Below are positions 1 to 9,109 of a stretch of DNA of 64,000 bases, piece after piece (position 1 is the first letter of the stretch; the number at the start of each line of letters is the position of its first letter). The notes beneath the pieces were generated by a model. It was not told where the DNA came from, made no database searches, and saw only the letters and a list, made by a program, of their open reading frames with translations. The stretch lies in contig CANRGA010000002.1 of NCBI GenBank assembly GCA_947630055.1, forward strand, positions 1 to 64,000. Reading direction: 5' to 3'. The position numbers and the translations under genes were made by a program. This DNA comes from an uncultured Bacilli bacterium. Its GTDB lineage: Bacteria; Bacillota_I; Bacilli_A; RF39; UBA660.

Positions 1-38
1 TTTATATGTCGTATCATTGCACTTTATTTTATAAGATT

Positions 39-66
39 ATTATATAATACCCCCCCCGAGAGTCAA
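39..66 (-). promoter_or_regulatory. Promoter with G8 tract in spacer
   Basis: Reading on the minus strand there is TTGACT (66-61), a 16-nt spacer containing eight consecutive G, and TATAAT (44-39). It points left, out of the window, to an unseen gene. A homopolymeric G8 run is very unusual in this AT-rich sequence, and its length sets the -35/-10 distance. Confidence 0.6.
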
Positions 67-96
67 GATTTTTTGAAAATTTTTTTCAAACAAAAA

Positions 97-110
97 AGCA
101 CATATGTGCT
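97..110 (-). terminator. Rho-independent terminator of thiI
   Basis: The 14-bp palindrome AGCACATATGTGCT is followed on the minus strand by a T run, directly at the thiI stop codon. It closes the nifS-thiI unit. Confidence 0.7.
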
Positions 111-1294
111 TATAAATAATTTTGAAATTCATTCTCTTTTTCAGAAGTAATATTTATTACTTTATGATTTTTAACTGCTTCATAAATCATATCTTCATAA
201 TTAATTAATTTTTCATATTCTTCACATTTATTTTTATCCGGATTAATAATTGGATGATCTGGTACAAAAATAGTACAACAGTCTTCATAAGGTAAAATGG
301 ATGTATCATAAGTATCTATTTTTTTAGCTATATCAATTATCTCTAATTTATCAAAACACGCGACAGGACGAATTACTGGCATTTTAATTACTTCATTTAT
401 TGCACTCATACTAGTTAAAGTTTGACTAGCTACTTGACCAATGGACTCACCATTTACGATTACTTTAGCATTTACACGACTAGCAATAATGGCACTTATC
501 CGATACATCATTCTTCTCATTATTGTAATTAAATATTCATGCGGAATATTTTTATAAATTGCTTCTTGAATTTCTGTAAAATTAATTATATGTAATTTAA
601 TATCATTATTATAAATAGCTAATTTTTGAGCTAATTTTTTTACTTTATCTAAAGCAGCTTCACTAGTATGAGGAGGGCTTTCAAAATAAAGAGCTTCTAG
701 TTTAACTCCTCTTTTTATGGCAAGGAAACCTGCTACTGGCGAATCTATTCCTCCACTTAACATTAAAATACCTTTACCTAAAGATGAAACGGGATAGCCT
801 CCTAAACCTTTAATGCTATCAAAATAAATTAGTACTTCTTTTTCTCTTATTTCAATATTAATAATTATCTCTGGATTATTAACATCTACTTTTAAATTAG
901 AAATATTTTTTAAAATAAATGAACCAAACATTTTTCTTAAATCCATACTATTTACTGGATATTTTTTATCACTTCTTTTTACTTCAACTTTAAAAGTATT
1001 AAATTTTTTATCTTGAAGTAATGAAAGCAAATTATTATTAATATCATTTATTTCTTTTTCATTAAATTTATAAGCAATAACTATTTCATGAATACCAAAA
1101 ATATGTTGTAATTCATCTATTACTAATTCATAATTACCATCCGTTGGTTTAATAAACATTCTCCCAAAATCATAAGTAATTTCTACATTATTTAATCTCT
1201 TTTTTATAGTATCATTTAAAGTTTTAATAAAAAAATTACGATTATCTTTTTTGGTTGATAATTCGCCATACTTTAAAAAGATAATTTTTTCCAT
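110..1294 (-). CDS. thiI: tRNA 4-thiouridine synthase ThiI
   Basis: ThiI adenylates and thiolates U8 of tRNA and can feed sulfur to thiazole synthesis. The 394-residue product has an N-terminal ferredoxin-like/THUMP region (about 1-165) and a PP-loop ATPase with the motif SGGIDS at 179-184. A C-terminal segment carries PYEDCC, and no rhodanese domain follows, as in Bacillus ThiI. It starts four bases after the cysteine desulfurase stop; the ribosome binding site AGGTGA overlaps that stop. The desulfurase is the likely sulfur donor. The family assignment is secure. Confidence 0.95.
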   Translation of the reverse strand: MEKIIFLKYGELSTKKDNRNFFIKTLNDTIKKRLNNVEITYDFGRMFIKPTDGNYELVIDELQHIFGIHEIVIAYKFNEKEINDINNNLLSLLQDKKFNTFKVEVKRSDKKYPVNSMDLRKMFGSFILKNISNLKVDVNNPEIIINIEIREKEVLIYFDSIKGLGGYPVSSLGKGILMLSGGIDSPVAGFLAIKRGVKLEALYFESPPHTSEAALDKVKKLAQKLAIYNNDIKLHIINFTEIQEAIYKNIPHEYLITIMRRMMYRISAIIASRVNAKVIVNGESIGQVASQTLTSMSAINEVIKMPVIRPVACFDKLEIIDIAKKIDTYDTSILPYEDCCTIFVPDHPIINPDKNKCEEYEKLINYEDMIYEAVKNHKVINITSEKENEFQNYL

Positions 1295-1298
1295 CTAA

Positions 1299-2417
1299 TC
1301 ACCTGCCAATTAAATTATTAAGACCATTATATTCTAACTCAAATATTTCTAAAAATCTATTAATTTCTAAAACAGTAGTTAAATGGGATAAACTTATTCT
1401 AATGGTTGATTTACTTCTTTTTAAATCATTATAAATTGCCATAACACTACTAGAAAGTTCATTTGTTTTATTACAAGAAACATACACATCTTTTAAAGAT
1501 AAATTACTAGTCAACAATTCTGAATTAATACTATCAAAACTAATACTTAAAATATGGGGAATAGAATATTTTGTTTTATTTATTTTTATTCCTTCAATTG
1601 TTTCTAATTTAGTTATTATTCTTTCATTTAATAAATTTATATATCTTTCTCTTTTATCTAAATCTTTTATAGCTGATTTTAATGCTTCTTTCATACTAAC
1701 AATTAAAGGTAATGGTAAAGTTCCTGGTTTAATATTGTTTTTACTACCATATAAAAGAGGAGTTACTTTTACTTGACTACTCATATATAAAAGGCCAATT
1801 CCCTTAGGGCCATAAAATTTATGTGCTGATATACTGCCTAAATCGATATCGCGAAAATTAACAGTTGTTTTACCAATTGCTTGCGATAAATCAGAATGGA
1901 ATAAAGTTGCAGGATTTTCTTTTTTTATAATTTGCCGAAGCATTTTTAAAGGTTGTCTTACTCCCGTTTCATAATTAACAGCGCTGATAGATACTAAAAT
2001 AGTATCTTCTCTTATAAGTCTTTTTAGATCATCAAATTCTATTAAACCCTCACTATCATTATCTACATAACTTATTTCAAAGCCAATGCTTTCTAGATAT
2101 TCACAAATATTATAAATATCTGGGGTTTCTAATTTAGAAACAATAATATGTTTACCTTTTTTATGATTAGCAAGAGCTACCCCTATCAAAGCTAAATTAT
2201 TAGCTTCAGTTGCACCACTTGTATAAATTATTTCACTATCCATAATATGAAATATATCACTTATTTCTCTAGTTGTGCTATCAAGTATTTTTTTAGCATC
2301 TTCACCAAGTTTATTATTAGCATATATAGTGCCAAAATATTCTTTACTAATTTTTGTATATGTATCTAGAGCATCTAAAGAAATTGGACACGTATTACTA
2401 TAATCTAAATATATCAT
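1299..2417 (-). CDS. Cysteine desulfurase (NifS/IscS-like), ThiI partner
   Basis: This is a PLP-dependent class V aminotransferase fold that releases sulfur from cysteine as a persulfide. The PLP lysine lies in SAHKFYGPKGIG near residue 200, and a candidate catalytic cysteine is in VYVSCNKT near residue 315. At 372 aa it is a usual length for NifS. It is the first gene of a two-gene unit with thiI, which in Bacilli marks the desulfurase dedicated to tRNA thiolation. It is distinct from the SufS at 36551-37765. The stop is UGA, which supports the standard code. Confidence 0.9.
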   Translation of the reverse strand: MIYLDYSNTCPISLDALDTYTKISKEYFGTIYANNKLGEDAKKILDSTTREISDIFHIMDSEIIYTSGATEANNLALIGVALANHKKGKHIIVSKLETPDIYNICEYLESIGFEISYVDNDSEGLIEFDDLKRLIREDTILVSISAVNYETGVRQPLKMLRQIIKKENPATLFHSDLSQAIGKTTVNFRDIDLGSISAHKFYGPKGIGLLYMSSQVKVTPLLYGSKNNIKPGTLPLPLIVSMKEALKSAIKDLDKRERYINLLNERIITKLETIEGIKINKTKYSIPHILSISFDSINSELLTSNLSLKDVYVSCNKTNELSSSVMAIYNDLKRSKSTIRISLSHLTTVLEINRFLEIFELEYNGLNNLIGR

Positions 2418-2500
2418 ACTATCACTCCATTTTATATAACAAAATTATACCAAAAAAATACATTGAAGAAAAGATGCGATACTTAAATTAAAAAGAAGAG

Positions 2501-4216
2501 TTATTTATACTCTTCTAATAATCTTTTATGAATACCAGGTTCAATAACATTGATAGCATTAATAGCATTTTCTAAACTATTTTTAAAATTGCCTTTATAA
2601 AATAAATTTTCGGCTTTAGTAAGTCCTAGGTCAACTTCTCGATTAGAAACACGATATCTATTACCATAAACAATAGCTGTCTCTGCCATCTTAGCGGTTT
2701 TAACTGTCTCATTAATAGTATTATAAACTTTTAAAACTAAATCTCTAGCAGTATCAACTCTTAAATTCAATGTTTTAATAGATATTGGTCTTTTATCAAG
2801 TTCTTTAACCATCTCATTAATAGCAAGGGTTGCTTCTGATAATTCAATATAATAATTTTTTGGTATAACTGGAAGTTTATAACTTCTTACTTTTTCTTTT
2901 GCTTGGGTTAAAATATCTTTTATTTCATCAAGTTGATCTCTTGCTCTTAGTTCATCTTCTTTTAAACTACCTAATGTTCTTAAAGCAACATTTAATTTTT
3001 CTTCATTTTTCGTAAGTTTATTATTAAGTATTTCCATTTCATGATTAAGTCTAGAATAAGCAAGAGTTTTATTCCGCTCCATTTCTACTACATGATCATA
3101 TGATGACCTAATACTGGAAAATTCTTCTTTTATTTCCCCAATAACAGATACTTCATCATCAGATAAATCATAACTATATTTAATATCATCAATTTTACGA
3201 TATAATTCATTATTTATTTTTTCAAGTTTACTTACCTTTATTAAAATACTTCTTTTATAATCTTCATATAAAGTTTTAGTTAATTTTTCTTTATCAAAAT
3301 CATTATATAAAGAATCAAAATAATCAAGCATTGTTTTAAGTTCAAAAACAGAATCTACAACATTTAATACATTTAGTCTACTAAAAACATCTTGAATTTT
3401 TTTGTTAGCTTCTTCAATATTATATTCAATATTTAAATATTCTAAATTATAACCTTCTAATTTCATTTTATGATAAATACTATCAATATCAGCAACTTTT
3501 TTAGGAATTAAAACATTACCTAAATTAACAATTGTTTTTGTCTCACTAATAACTACTTTTAAATTGCCAATAATATCATCAATAGCTTTAACCATTTTAC
3601 TAACTTCTAAGTATTCATTTTTTTCCATTGCATCTTCAAAGGCACTAAATAATTTATCAACATTTTCAAATTGTAACTCTAAAGGTTTTTTAATTATTTC
3701 ATAATCTTTTTCATTAGCGTTATATAAACTTCTTATTTCTCTATAATCAGCTTTTAATTTAGTTATTGTTTCTCTATTTCTTTCTTCTGATAAAGTAATT
3801 TCTTTTATTTCATCTAATAAAAAATCTGCTTTAGTTTTTAAATAATTGATATTAAGTTCTACATCAAGTAACCCTTTTTTTAACTTAGGATAATCTTTTT
3901 CATTATAATCATTTTGAAGTTCAATAATCTCATCAGTTATTTTAGGTATTTCTTTATCTCTAATAGCCTCAAATCTTTTTACCCAATTTTTATATTTTTT
4001 CTTTAAATCAGCATTATTAACTAATATTTCTACTTTATTAAGTTCTGTTAAAATATTACTTGAAATAATTAAATTTTTTTCTCTTTCTAATTCATTTATT
4101 TCATCATTCAAAATTCTTTTATATCTTTTATCCATGAATACTAAAACAATTACAACTACAGCCATTGTAAAAATATAATAAGCAATTGCAATGAGTAAAA
4201 ATGTTTCTCTTGTCAT
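2501..4216 (-). CDS. ezrA: Septation ring formation regulator EzrA
   Basis: EzrA is a membrane-anchored spectrin-like protein that limits FtsZ ring assembly. The sequence has one N-terminal transmembrane segment (about residues 5-27) followed by some 540 residues of charged alpha-helical coiled coil, which matches the family's topology and length (571 aa against about 560). The N-terminus is outside and the long helical part is cytosolic in known EzrA. The gene has no close operon partner. Confidence 0.9.
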   Translation of the reverse strand: MTRETFLLIAIAYYIFTMAVVVIVLVFMDKRYKRILNDEINELEREKNLIISSNILTELNKVEILVNNADLKKKYKNWVKRFEAIRDKEIPKITDEIIELQNDYNEKDYPKLKKGLLDVELNINYLKTKADFLLDEIKEITLSEERNRETITKLKADYREIRSLYNANEKDYEIIKKPLELQFENVDKLFSAFEDAMEKNEYLEVSKMVKAIDDIIGNLKVVISETKTIVNLGNVLIPKKVADIDSIYHKMKLEGYNLEYLNIEYNIEEANKKIQDVFSRLNVLNVVDSVFELKTMLDYFDSLYNDFDKEKLTKTLYEDYKRSILIKVSKLEKINNELYRKIDDIKYSYDLSDDEVSVIGEIKEEFSSIRSSYDHVVEMERNKTLAYSRLNHEMEILNNKLTKNEEKLNVALRTLGSLKEDELRARDQLDEIKDILTQAKEKVRSYKLPVIPKNYYIELSEATLAINEMVKELDKRPISIKTLNLRVDTARDLVLKVYNTINETVKTAKMAETAIVYGNRYRVSNREVDLGLTKAENLFYKGNFKNSLENAINAINVIEPGIHKRLLEEYK

Positions 4217-4311
4217 TTAGTAATCACCTTACTATAAACATTTTACCATATATTTAATTATTTTAGAATACACGAATTGACAATTTTTTTAATTTTTTCA
4301 AATCCAGAACA

Positions 4312-4340
4312 AAAGGCCAATATTTTTTATATTAGCCTTT
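4312..4340 (-). terminator. Hairpin after yqeY
   Basis: A 12-bp stem with one mismatch (AAAGGCTAATAT pairing with ATATTGGCCTTT) overlaps the yqeY stop codon, and a short T-rich stretch follows on the minus strand. It probably ends the rpsU-yqeY transcript. Confidence 0.55.
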
Positions 4341-4776
4341 AATTATTAAGTTTATTTTTAACTAGAGCACTTACTTTACTCATATCAGCATTAGCTAAGT
4401 GTTCTGTTACAAATTTCATAACTTTTCCCATGTCTTTCATACTAGTTGGATTTAATTCTTGAAAAGCTTCAGCAATTGCTTTTTCTATTTCTTCATCGCT
4501 AGCTTCTTGTGGTAAATATTCATTAATAATTTCTATTTCATGTTTTAAATCATTAACTACTTCTTCTTTACCAAGTGCTTCGTACTCTTTAATTGAATCA
4601 TTTCTTTGTTTAACTTGTCTTTTCAAAACTGATATTACTACTTCATCAGTTAATTCTTTTTTATTATTAATTGATTCTAATTGTAAAGCACTTTTTAACA
4701 TTCTTAGAACAGACAATTTAAATTTATCACCGGATTTTAAAGCATTCATTAAATCGGTATTAATTTTTGCAAACAT
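4339..4776 (-). CDS. yqeY: GatB/YqeY domain protein
   Basis: The 145-residue protein matches the stand-alone YqeY family, which resembles the C-terminal tRNA-binding tail of amidotransferase subunit GatB. Recognisable features are the N-terminal KSGDKFKLSVLRMLKSAL and the central EIEIINEYLPQ motif. Its molecular role is not settled. It lies 14 bases downstream of rpsU, an arrangement that recurs in Firmicutes. Confidence 0.9.
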   Translation of the reverse strand: MFAKINTDLMNALKSGDKFKLSVLRMLKSALQLESINNKKELTDEVVISVLKRQVKQRNDSIKEYEALGKEEVVNDLKHEIEIINEYLPQEASDEEIEKAIAEAFQELNPTSMKDMGKVMKFVTEHLANADMSKVSALVKNKLNN

Positions 4777-4790
4777 TAATTTTTGCCTCC

Positions 4791-4976
4791 TTAATTATTA
4801 CGATTTCTCTTATGAGAATTTTTAATGCCTTCTTCTTTTTTGATTCTTCTTTCAACTCCTGGTTTAATATGAAATTTTTTCTTTTTAAGTTCTGAAGGGA
4901 CACCACTTCTAGCAACTTTTACTTTAAATTTTCTTAAAGCAGCATCAATATTGCCATTAACTACAACCTTTGTCAT
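4791..4976 (-). CDS. rpsU: 30S ribosomal protein S21
   Basis: A 61-residue, very basic protein with the S21 signatures near residues 8-32 (INAA-like start, FKVKVARSGVPSELKKKKF). It belongs to the small ribosomal subunit near the anti-Shine-Dalgarno end of 16S rRNA. The start has a strong GGGAGGG site. A near-consensus promoter lies at 5009-5037, so rpsU-yqeY is transcribed independently of the bacteriocin genes upstream. Confidence 0.95.
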   Translation of the reverse strand: MTKVVVNGNIDAALRKFKVKVARSGVPSELKKKKFHIKPGVERRIKKEEGIKNSHKRNRNN

Positions 4977-5008
4977 AATCGCCCTCCCTTCGCGTTTTTC
5001 TAAAAATT

Positions 5009-5037
5009 ATTATAACACCAAGCTAATGGTTTGACAA
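5009..5037 (-). promoter_or_regulatory. Promoter of rpsU-yqeY
   Basis: TTGTCA, a 17-nt spacer and TATAAT read on the minus strand, about 30 bases ahead of the rpsU ribosome binding site. Confidence 0.7.
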
Positions 5038-5061
5038 CTAAAAATAAACTAATTGTAAATG

Positions 5062-5223
5062 TTAATTCATTTTACAATACTTTTTTGATATAACTCTTCT
5101 AATTGAAGTCCCAAGAGCTCTTCCTAAATCAAAAATTGTATTCATCATATTAACCATTGCATCAATAATGGCACCACTAAGAGCACCACCCTTTACTTGC
5201 ATAAGTTCTTCATTACTTAACAT
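5062..5223 (-). CDS. Double-glycine-leader bacteriocin-like peptide, 53 aa
   Basis: The peptide begins MLSNEELMQVKGG, which fits the double-glycine leader consensus cut by C39 peptidases (LSxxEL..I.GG). The predicted mature part is 40 residues starting ALSGAIIDAMV; it is amphipathic, with GxxxG-like small residues and a basic tail containing one cysteine. A TAGGAGGAATT ribosome binding site precedes ATG. It follows a second peptide by 8 bases and lies behind a C39-type exporter, so it is a likely substrate, perhaps one half of a two-peptide class II bacteriocin. A signalling role is also possible. Confidence 0.8.
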   Translation of the reverse strand: MLSNEELMQVKGGALSGAIIDAMVNMMNTIFDLGRALGTSIRRVISKKYCKMN

Positions 5224-5231
5224 AATTCCTC

Positions 5232-5381
5232 CTACTTACATTTATTAGGATTTAAATATCCATCCCAAACACCTACTAAAAATGTTACCAACCCAGTGGC
5301 TATACCAGTTATCAATGCCGCAATATTAAAACTAATCGCGCCTCCTTTAACATTCATCATTTCTTCATTATTAAGTTCCAT
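5232..5381 (-). CDS. Double-glycine-leader bacteriocin-like peptide, 49 aa
   Basis: Leader MELNNEEMMNVKGG ends in the double-glycine cut site. The predicted 35-residue mature peptide starts AISFNIAALITG, has a hydrophobic glycine-rich core and ends in NPNKCK with one cysteine. Its AGGAGG site overlaps the stop codon of the accessory gene, so the two are translationally linked. It pairs with the peptide at 5062-5223. No immunity gene is obvious; the short membrane protein at 5396-5809 could fill that role. Confidence 0.8.
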   Translation of the reverse strand: MELNNEEMMNVKGGAISFNIAALITGIATGLVTFLVGVWDGYLNPNKCK

Positions 5382-5395
5382 TAATATTACCTCCT

Positions 5396-5809
5396 CTACT
5401 TAAATAATTCAAAAATAAATTTAATTAATTTTTCTTTATGATAATAAATTTCTACTTCTCCTACTTCATTATCATAAACATCACCATCTATAGTAAGATA
5501 TATATTTTGATAAATCTTATTATCTATTATTTCATATTCACCCATATTTTTTATCTTATAAGTTACTTTTTGCTTATTAAATATTAACTCTTTATTAGTT
5601 TTTAAAATATCTATTTTATCTTGTGAAAACTTTACATTTAACAAATTATTTTGATAAATACCATAACAATTATATTTTTTGCTTACTACTTTAAAATAAC
5701 TAAACGTTAAGATAACTACACCATTTATAATAATGAGTACAATTATAGTGAAAAGATGTTTTTGTGATAAATTTCTTAAACGATAATAATTAACTTGAAA
5801 GTAATTCAT
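5396..5809 (-). CDS. Short membrane accessory protein of the bacteriocin exporter
   Basis: A 137-residue protein with one transmembrane helix (about residues 21-40) and a beta-rich extracytoplasmic part. The N-terminus (YFQVNYYRLRNLSQKH before the helix) resembles the start of HlyD-like bacteriocin accessory proteins, but those are about 450 aa, so this would be a minimal or degenerate form. It overlaps the exporter gene by 20 bases and directly precedes the peptides. It could help export or give immunity; the sequence does not decide. Confidence 0.55.
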   Translation of the reverse strand: MNYFQVNYYRLRNLSQKHLFTIIVLIIINGVVILTFSYFKVVSKKYNCYGIYQNNLLNVKFSQDKIDILKTNKELIFNKQKVTYKIKNMGEYEIIDNKIYQNIYLTIDGDVYDNEVGEVEIYYHKEKLIKFIFELFK

Positions 5810-7850
5810 TTTTCTCTCCTAAATCTATAATGTGACTGAAATTGCGAGTTTGATTTTTATGAGATATATAAATAATGGTTTTATCATAAAAATATTTATT
5901 AATATTTTTAATAATTTTACTTTCTAAATCTTTATCTACTTCCGATAAGGCTTCATCTAAAATAATAATATTAACATTTTTAAGTAAACCTCTTGCTAAA
6001 ATTATGCGCTGTTTTTCACCACCAGAGATATTTTTCGCTGAAACTTCTACTAAAGAATCATAACGCATACTTTTCTTACTAACAATACTTTCAAGTTCAC
6101 AAATATTTGCAACATCTTGAAATAATTTATCTGGTACACTTCTTCCCATTAAAATATTATCTTTAATCGATCCCGTAAATAATTCTTCATTTTGGGAAAC
6201 ATATAAAATACTATTTCTAATACTTCCTAAACTTAAATCTTTAATATTACAATTATCAATTAATATTTCACCTTGATAATCATAATTCTCTTTATATAAA
6301 AGTTTACATATAGTACTTTTACCCGAACCAGATATACCATTTAATAAAGTATGTTCACCACTCTTTATATTAAAACTTAAATTATCTATAACATTGTTAT
6401 AATTATTATAAGAATAACTAACATTTTTAAAAGAAATATCTCCTTTAAGTAAATTACTATCATTATTTATTTCTTCTTCATCTAGATTAATAAATTCACT
6501 TATTTTCGTAAATGATGCTTTAACATAATTATACTTTGGTAAAATACTAATTATATTTTTAATCGGATCAATGAAATAAGCCAATATTAAATTAAATGTA
6601 AATAAATCTATTATCGTAAGATTACCATTTAATATGTTATAGAAGCCATAAGAATTAATAATAAATAAACACATCTCTAGTAAAAAATCCTTACCTAAAT
6701 TAGAAAGATTAAAAAAACTATTAAAATGATAATTATTAAATAGATATTTTGCTAAACTTTTCTCTAATTTAATTAATATATTATCAGTTATATTTAAATT
6801 CTTAATACTATCAAACATCGAAATATTTTCAATAGTTAAACTATTAAAATCGGTTTGATAATTAATATTCTCCAATACTTTTTTATAGATAATTTTACTT
6901 ATAATAATACTATAAATAGTATAAATTATAATACAAATGATTAGAATATAAGAGAGATTATGATTAATCATAAATAATATTACTATAGATATAATGGCCA
7001 TTAAAGAGTCTAAGAAACAAGAGATAAAGATATCCGAAAATAAACTTTTAATATTAGAAAGTTCACTTATTCTTGTTACTATTTCTCCTGTACTACGACT
7101 CTTAATGACTTTTGAAGGAAGATAAAATAAGTGTCTTAAAAATTCGGGATAAATGTATGTATCTACTAAGTTACTTAAATGATTTTCAAAATACTCGCGA
7201 ATATATAATGATAAAACTTTAAGTAAAGTTATAATCCCAAAGGAAACAACAAAACATTTTAATAAATAAAGATTATAATCAAGAAGATTACTTCCAGCTT
7301 TCAAATAATAACTACTTATTATAGAAAGTATTGTCCATACTAAACTAGTTAAAATTATTTTTATAATGAGAAACTTTTCCTTACTTATGATATTTAAAAA
7401 TAATTTAGAAATAGTTATGCCTTTAGCCATTTTAACAATATTATCTCTTGGATATACTAAAATAATATGTCCTGTAAATAATTTATTAAACTTATTTAAA
7501 GTCATCTTAATATTACCGATACCTGGATCCATTATGTAAACAGTATCATTAAGACATTCTTTAACAACGACAAAATGCTCTAAACCATTATCTAATTCCA
7601 TATGGGCAATTAATGGAAACTTAACGTCTCCATTAGTTAAGTCATGCGCCAAAATCCCCTTAGCATCAAATCCCCACTTCTTAAAAGCAGTAACCATTTG
7701 ATAAGCATTCGTACCATTACTATCAGTTAAGGTATCTTCTCTTAGTTTTTCTAAAGATATATAGCCACCATAATAGATGATTATCCACTGCATACAAGTA
7801 ACGCCACAATCTTTAAAATCATGCTGAATAATAGCTTTAGATTTTTTCAT
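5790..7850 (-). CDS. Peptidase-containing bacteriocin ABC exporter (PCAT)
   Basis: The protein cleaves double-glycine leaders and exports the mature peptide. From the chosen start it has a C39 peptidase domain (Gln9, Cys15 in QHDFKDCG, His92 in GLEHFVVV, Asp108 in MDPG). A membrane region of about six helices and a C-terminal ATPase with GISGSGKST, SGGEKQR and ILDEAL follow. ATG at 7850 is preferred over the in-frame codon at 7868 because a GGGAGG site sits between them; this gives 686 aa, slightly under the usual 700-720. All catalytic motifs are intact. Confidence 0.93.
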   Translation of the reverse strand: MKKSKAIIQHDFKDCGVTCMQWIIIYYGGYISLEKLREDTLTDSNGTNAYQMVTAFKKWGFDAKGILAHDLTNGDVKFPLIAHMELDNGLEHFVVVKECLNDTVYIMDPGIGNIKMTLNKFNKLFTGHIILVYPRDNIVKMAKGITISKLFLNIISKEKFLIIKIILTSLVWTILSIISSYYLKAGSNLLDYNLYLLKCFVVSFGIITLLKVLSLYIREYFENHLSNLVDTYIYPEFLRHLFYLPSKVIKSRSTGEIVTRISELSNIKSLFSDIFISCFLDSLMAIISIVILFMINHNLSYILIICIIIYTIYSIIISKIIYKKVLENINYQTDFNSLTIENISMFDSIKNLNITDNILIKLEKSLAKYLFNNYHFNSFFNLSNLGKDFLLEMCLFIINSYGFYNILNGNLTIIDLFTFNLILAYFIDPIKNIISILPKYNYVKASFTKISEFINLDEEEINNDSNLLKGDISFKNVSYSYNNYNNVIDNLSFNIKSGEHTLLNGISGSGKSTICKLLYKENYDYQGEILIDNCNIKDLSLGSIRNSILYVSQNEELFTGSIKDNILMGRSVPDKLFQDVANICELESIVSKKSMRYDSLVEVSAKNISGGEKQRIILARGLLKNVNIIILDEALSEVDKDLESKIIKNINKYFYDKTIIYISHKNQTRNFSHIIDLGEKNELLSS

Positions 7851-7931
7851 TATTTTTCCTCCCTTCACTTATATTATTAGCTTTTTTTCTTCGATTTCCT
7901 TTTTTTTCGCGAAAATTTATTTAAAAAATTT

Positions 7932-7958
7932 AAAAAAATCTCTATTCTAGAGATTTTT
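7932..7958 (-). terminator. Terminator after the 297-aa membrane protein gene
   Basis: The stem AAAAATCTCTA/TAGAGATTTTT has a three-base loop and ends in a T run on the minus strand. It separates the upstream gene from the bacteriocin operon. Confidence 0.75.
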
Positions 7959-7979
7959 AAATATAAAATTTTATTTTTT

Positions 7980-8873
7980 TTATTTATTAATGTTATAATC
8001 TTCGCCAGAAATATTATCTAAATTATAATCATTTAAAACTGGCATTTCTATTTTTTCTTCTTCTACTTCTTTTTTTAAAGTTGGTAATTCAATATCTAAG
8101 TCATCATTTTTAGCACTTTTTTCTTCCATTTTTGGTAACTCAATTGTTTCCTTTTCTGGAGCATATACAGAACTAAAAACTTCTTTGGGCTTAGAAACAG
8201 TTTCTTCTTTTGCTTCTTCTACTCCACTTATGATTTCATCAAAATTGAAATCAGGAACATCAGTAAGTTGAACAGATGGTGCTGGCATTTCTGGTTCAGG
8301 AGTTACAAATTGCGATTCAATATTATTTACAGCTGGTGTTTCATTCACTGGTTCATTAAATACTAATGGCTTTTCTTCTTCTTTATCTAATATAGGATTA
8401 ATAACAGGTTCTGGAATTTCACTAATACTAGGTTGCATATTATCACTAGCATTAATATTCAATTCTTCTTGTGGTAATACAGGCTCAGGTATTTCATCTA
8501 CTGCACTATTATTATTTACCTCTAAAGTTTCAGTATTAGTTACATCTGGTACATTTTCAACATTCATTTCTGGACTAATATTATTAATATTAGGTACTAT
8601 TATTGTATCATTTTCTAATTTTTCTTGAGTTAATGTTGGCGTTTCTGCAACTTCACTAGGTACTTCAACACTTGCTACATTATTTTCTTCTTTAAAAGCA
8701 TCTTGATTATTAATTTGTTGTAATTTCTTAGTCTCTTCTATTTCTCTTTTCTTTTGATCTTTTTTACCAAAAAATAATACAATTATAAATAATAGAACTA
8801 ATACCGCTATTGCTATCATTAAATATGTTCCAAAATATTCATAATTGTATAACTTATTTAAAAAATCTTCCAT
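7980..8873 (-). CDS. Membrane-anchored acidic, proline-rich protein
   Basis: I do not recognise a family. The protein has one N-terminal transmembrane helix (about residues 16-35), a short basic stretch (KKDQKKREIEE), then about 250 low-complexity residues rich in Glu, Pro, Val and Asn with repeated EIPEPV-like motifs. ATG at 8873 is preferred to an upstream in-frame codon at 8918 because it has an AAAGAGG site and matches the usual short pre-helix segment. The tail is probably cytoplasmic and disordered. Confidence 0.6.
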   Translation of the reverse strand: MEDFLNKLYNYEYFGTYLMIAIAVLVLLFIIVLFFGKKDQKKREIEETKKLQQINNQDAFKEENNVASVEVPSEVAETPTLTQEKLENDTIIVPNINNISPEMNVENVPDVTNTETLEVNNNSAVDEIPEPVLPQEELNINASDNMQPSISEIPEPVINPILDKEEEKPLVFNEPVNETPAVNNIESQFVTPEPEMPAPSVQLTDVPDFNFDEIISGVEEAKEETVSKPKEVFSSVYAPEKETIELPKMEEKSAKNDDLDIELPTLKKEVEEEKIEMPVLNDYNLDNISGEDYNINK

Positions 8874-9109
8874 AAAGTTATCACACCTCTTTATTCTAAC
8901 TATAATATAGATTATCACAAAATATTCATTATTGCAAGACTTAATAAAGATAAAAAATATCTGCTAATTTTTAAAAATTCACTTATTATTTTTCCCAATT
9001 CTAATTTTTTTTGTTATAATTTTAAACAAATTTAACTAAAAATATTGAACTTAAATTAAACATATGATAATTTAAATGTAGAAGTAAGGAAGTATAGGGT
9101 GGTTTTGAA

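Noticed and set aside
1299-1301. UGA read as tryptophan, as in some Mollicutes
   Set aside because: The UGA ends the desulfurase at a normal family length inside the thiI ribosome binding site, and tryptophans elsewhere use UGG.
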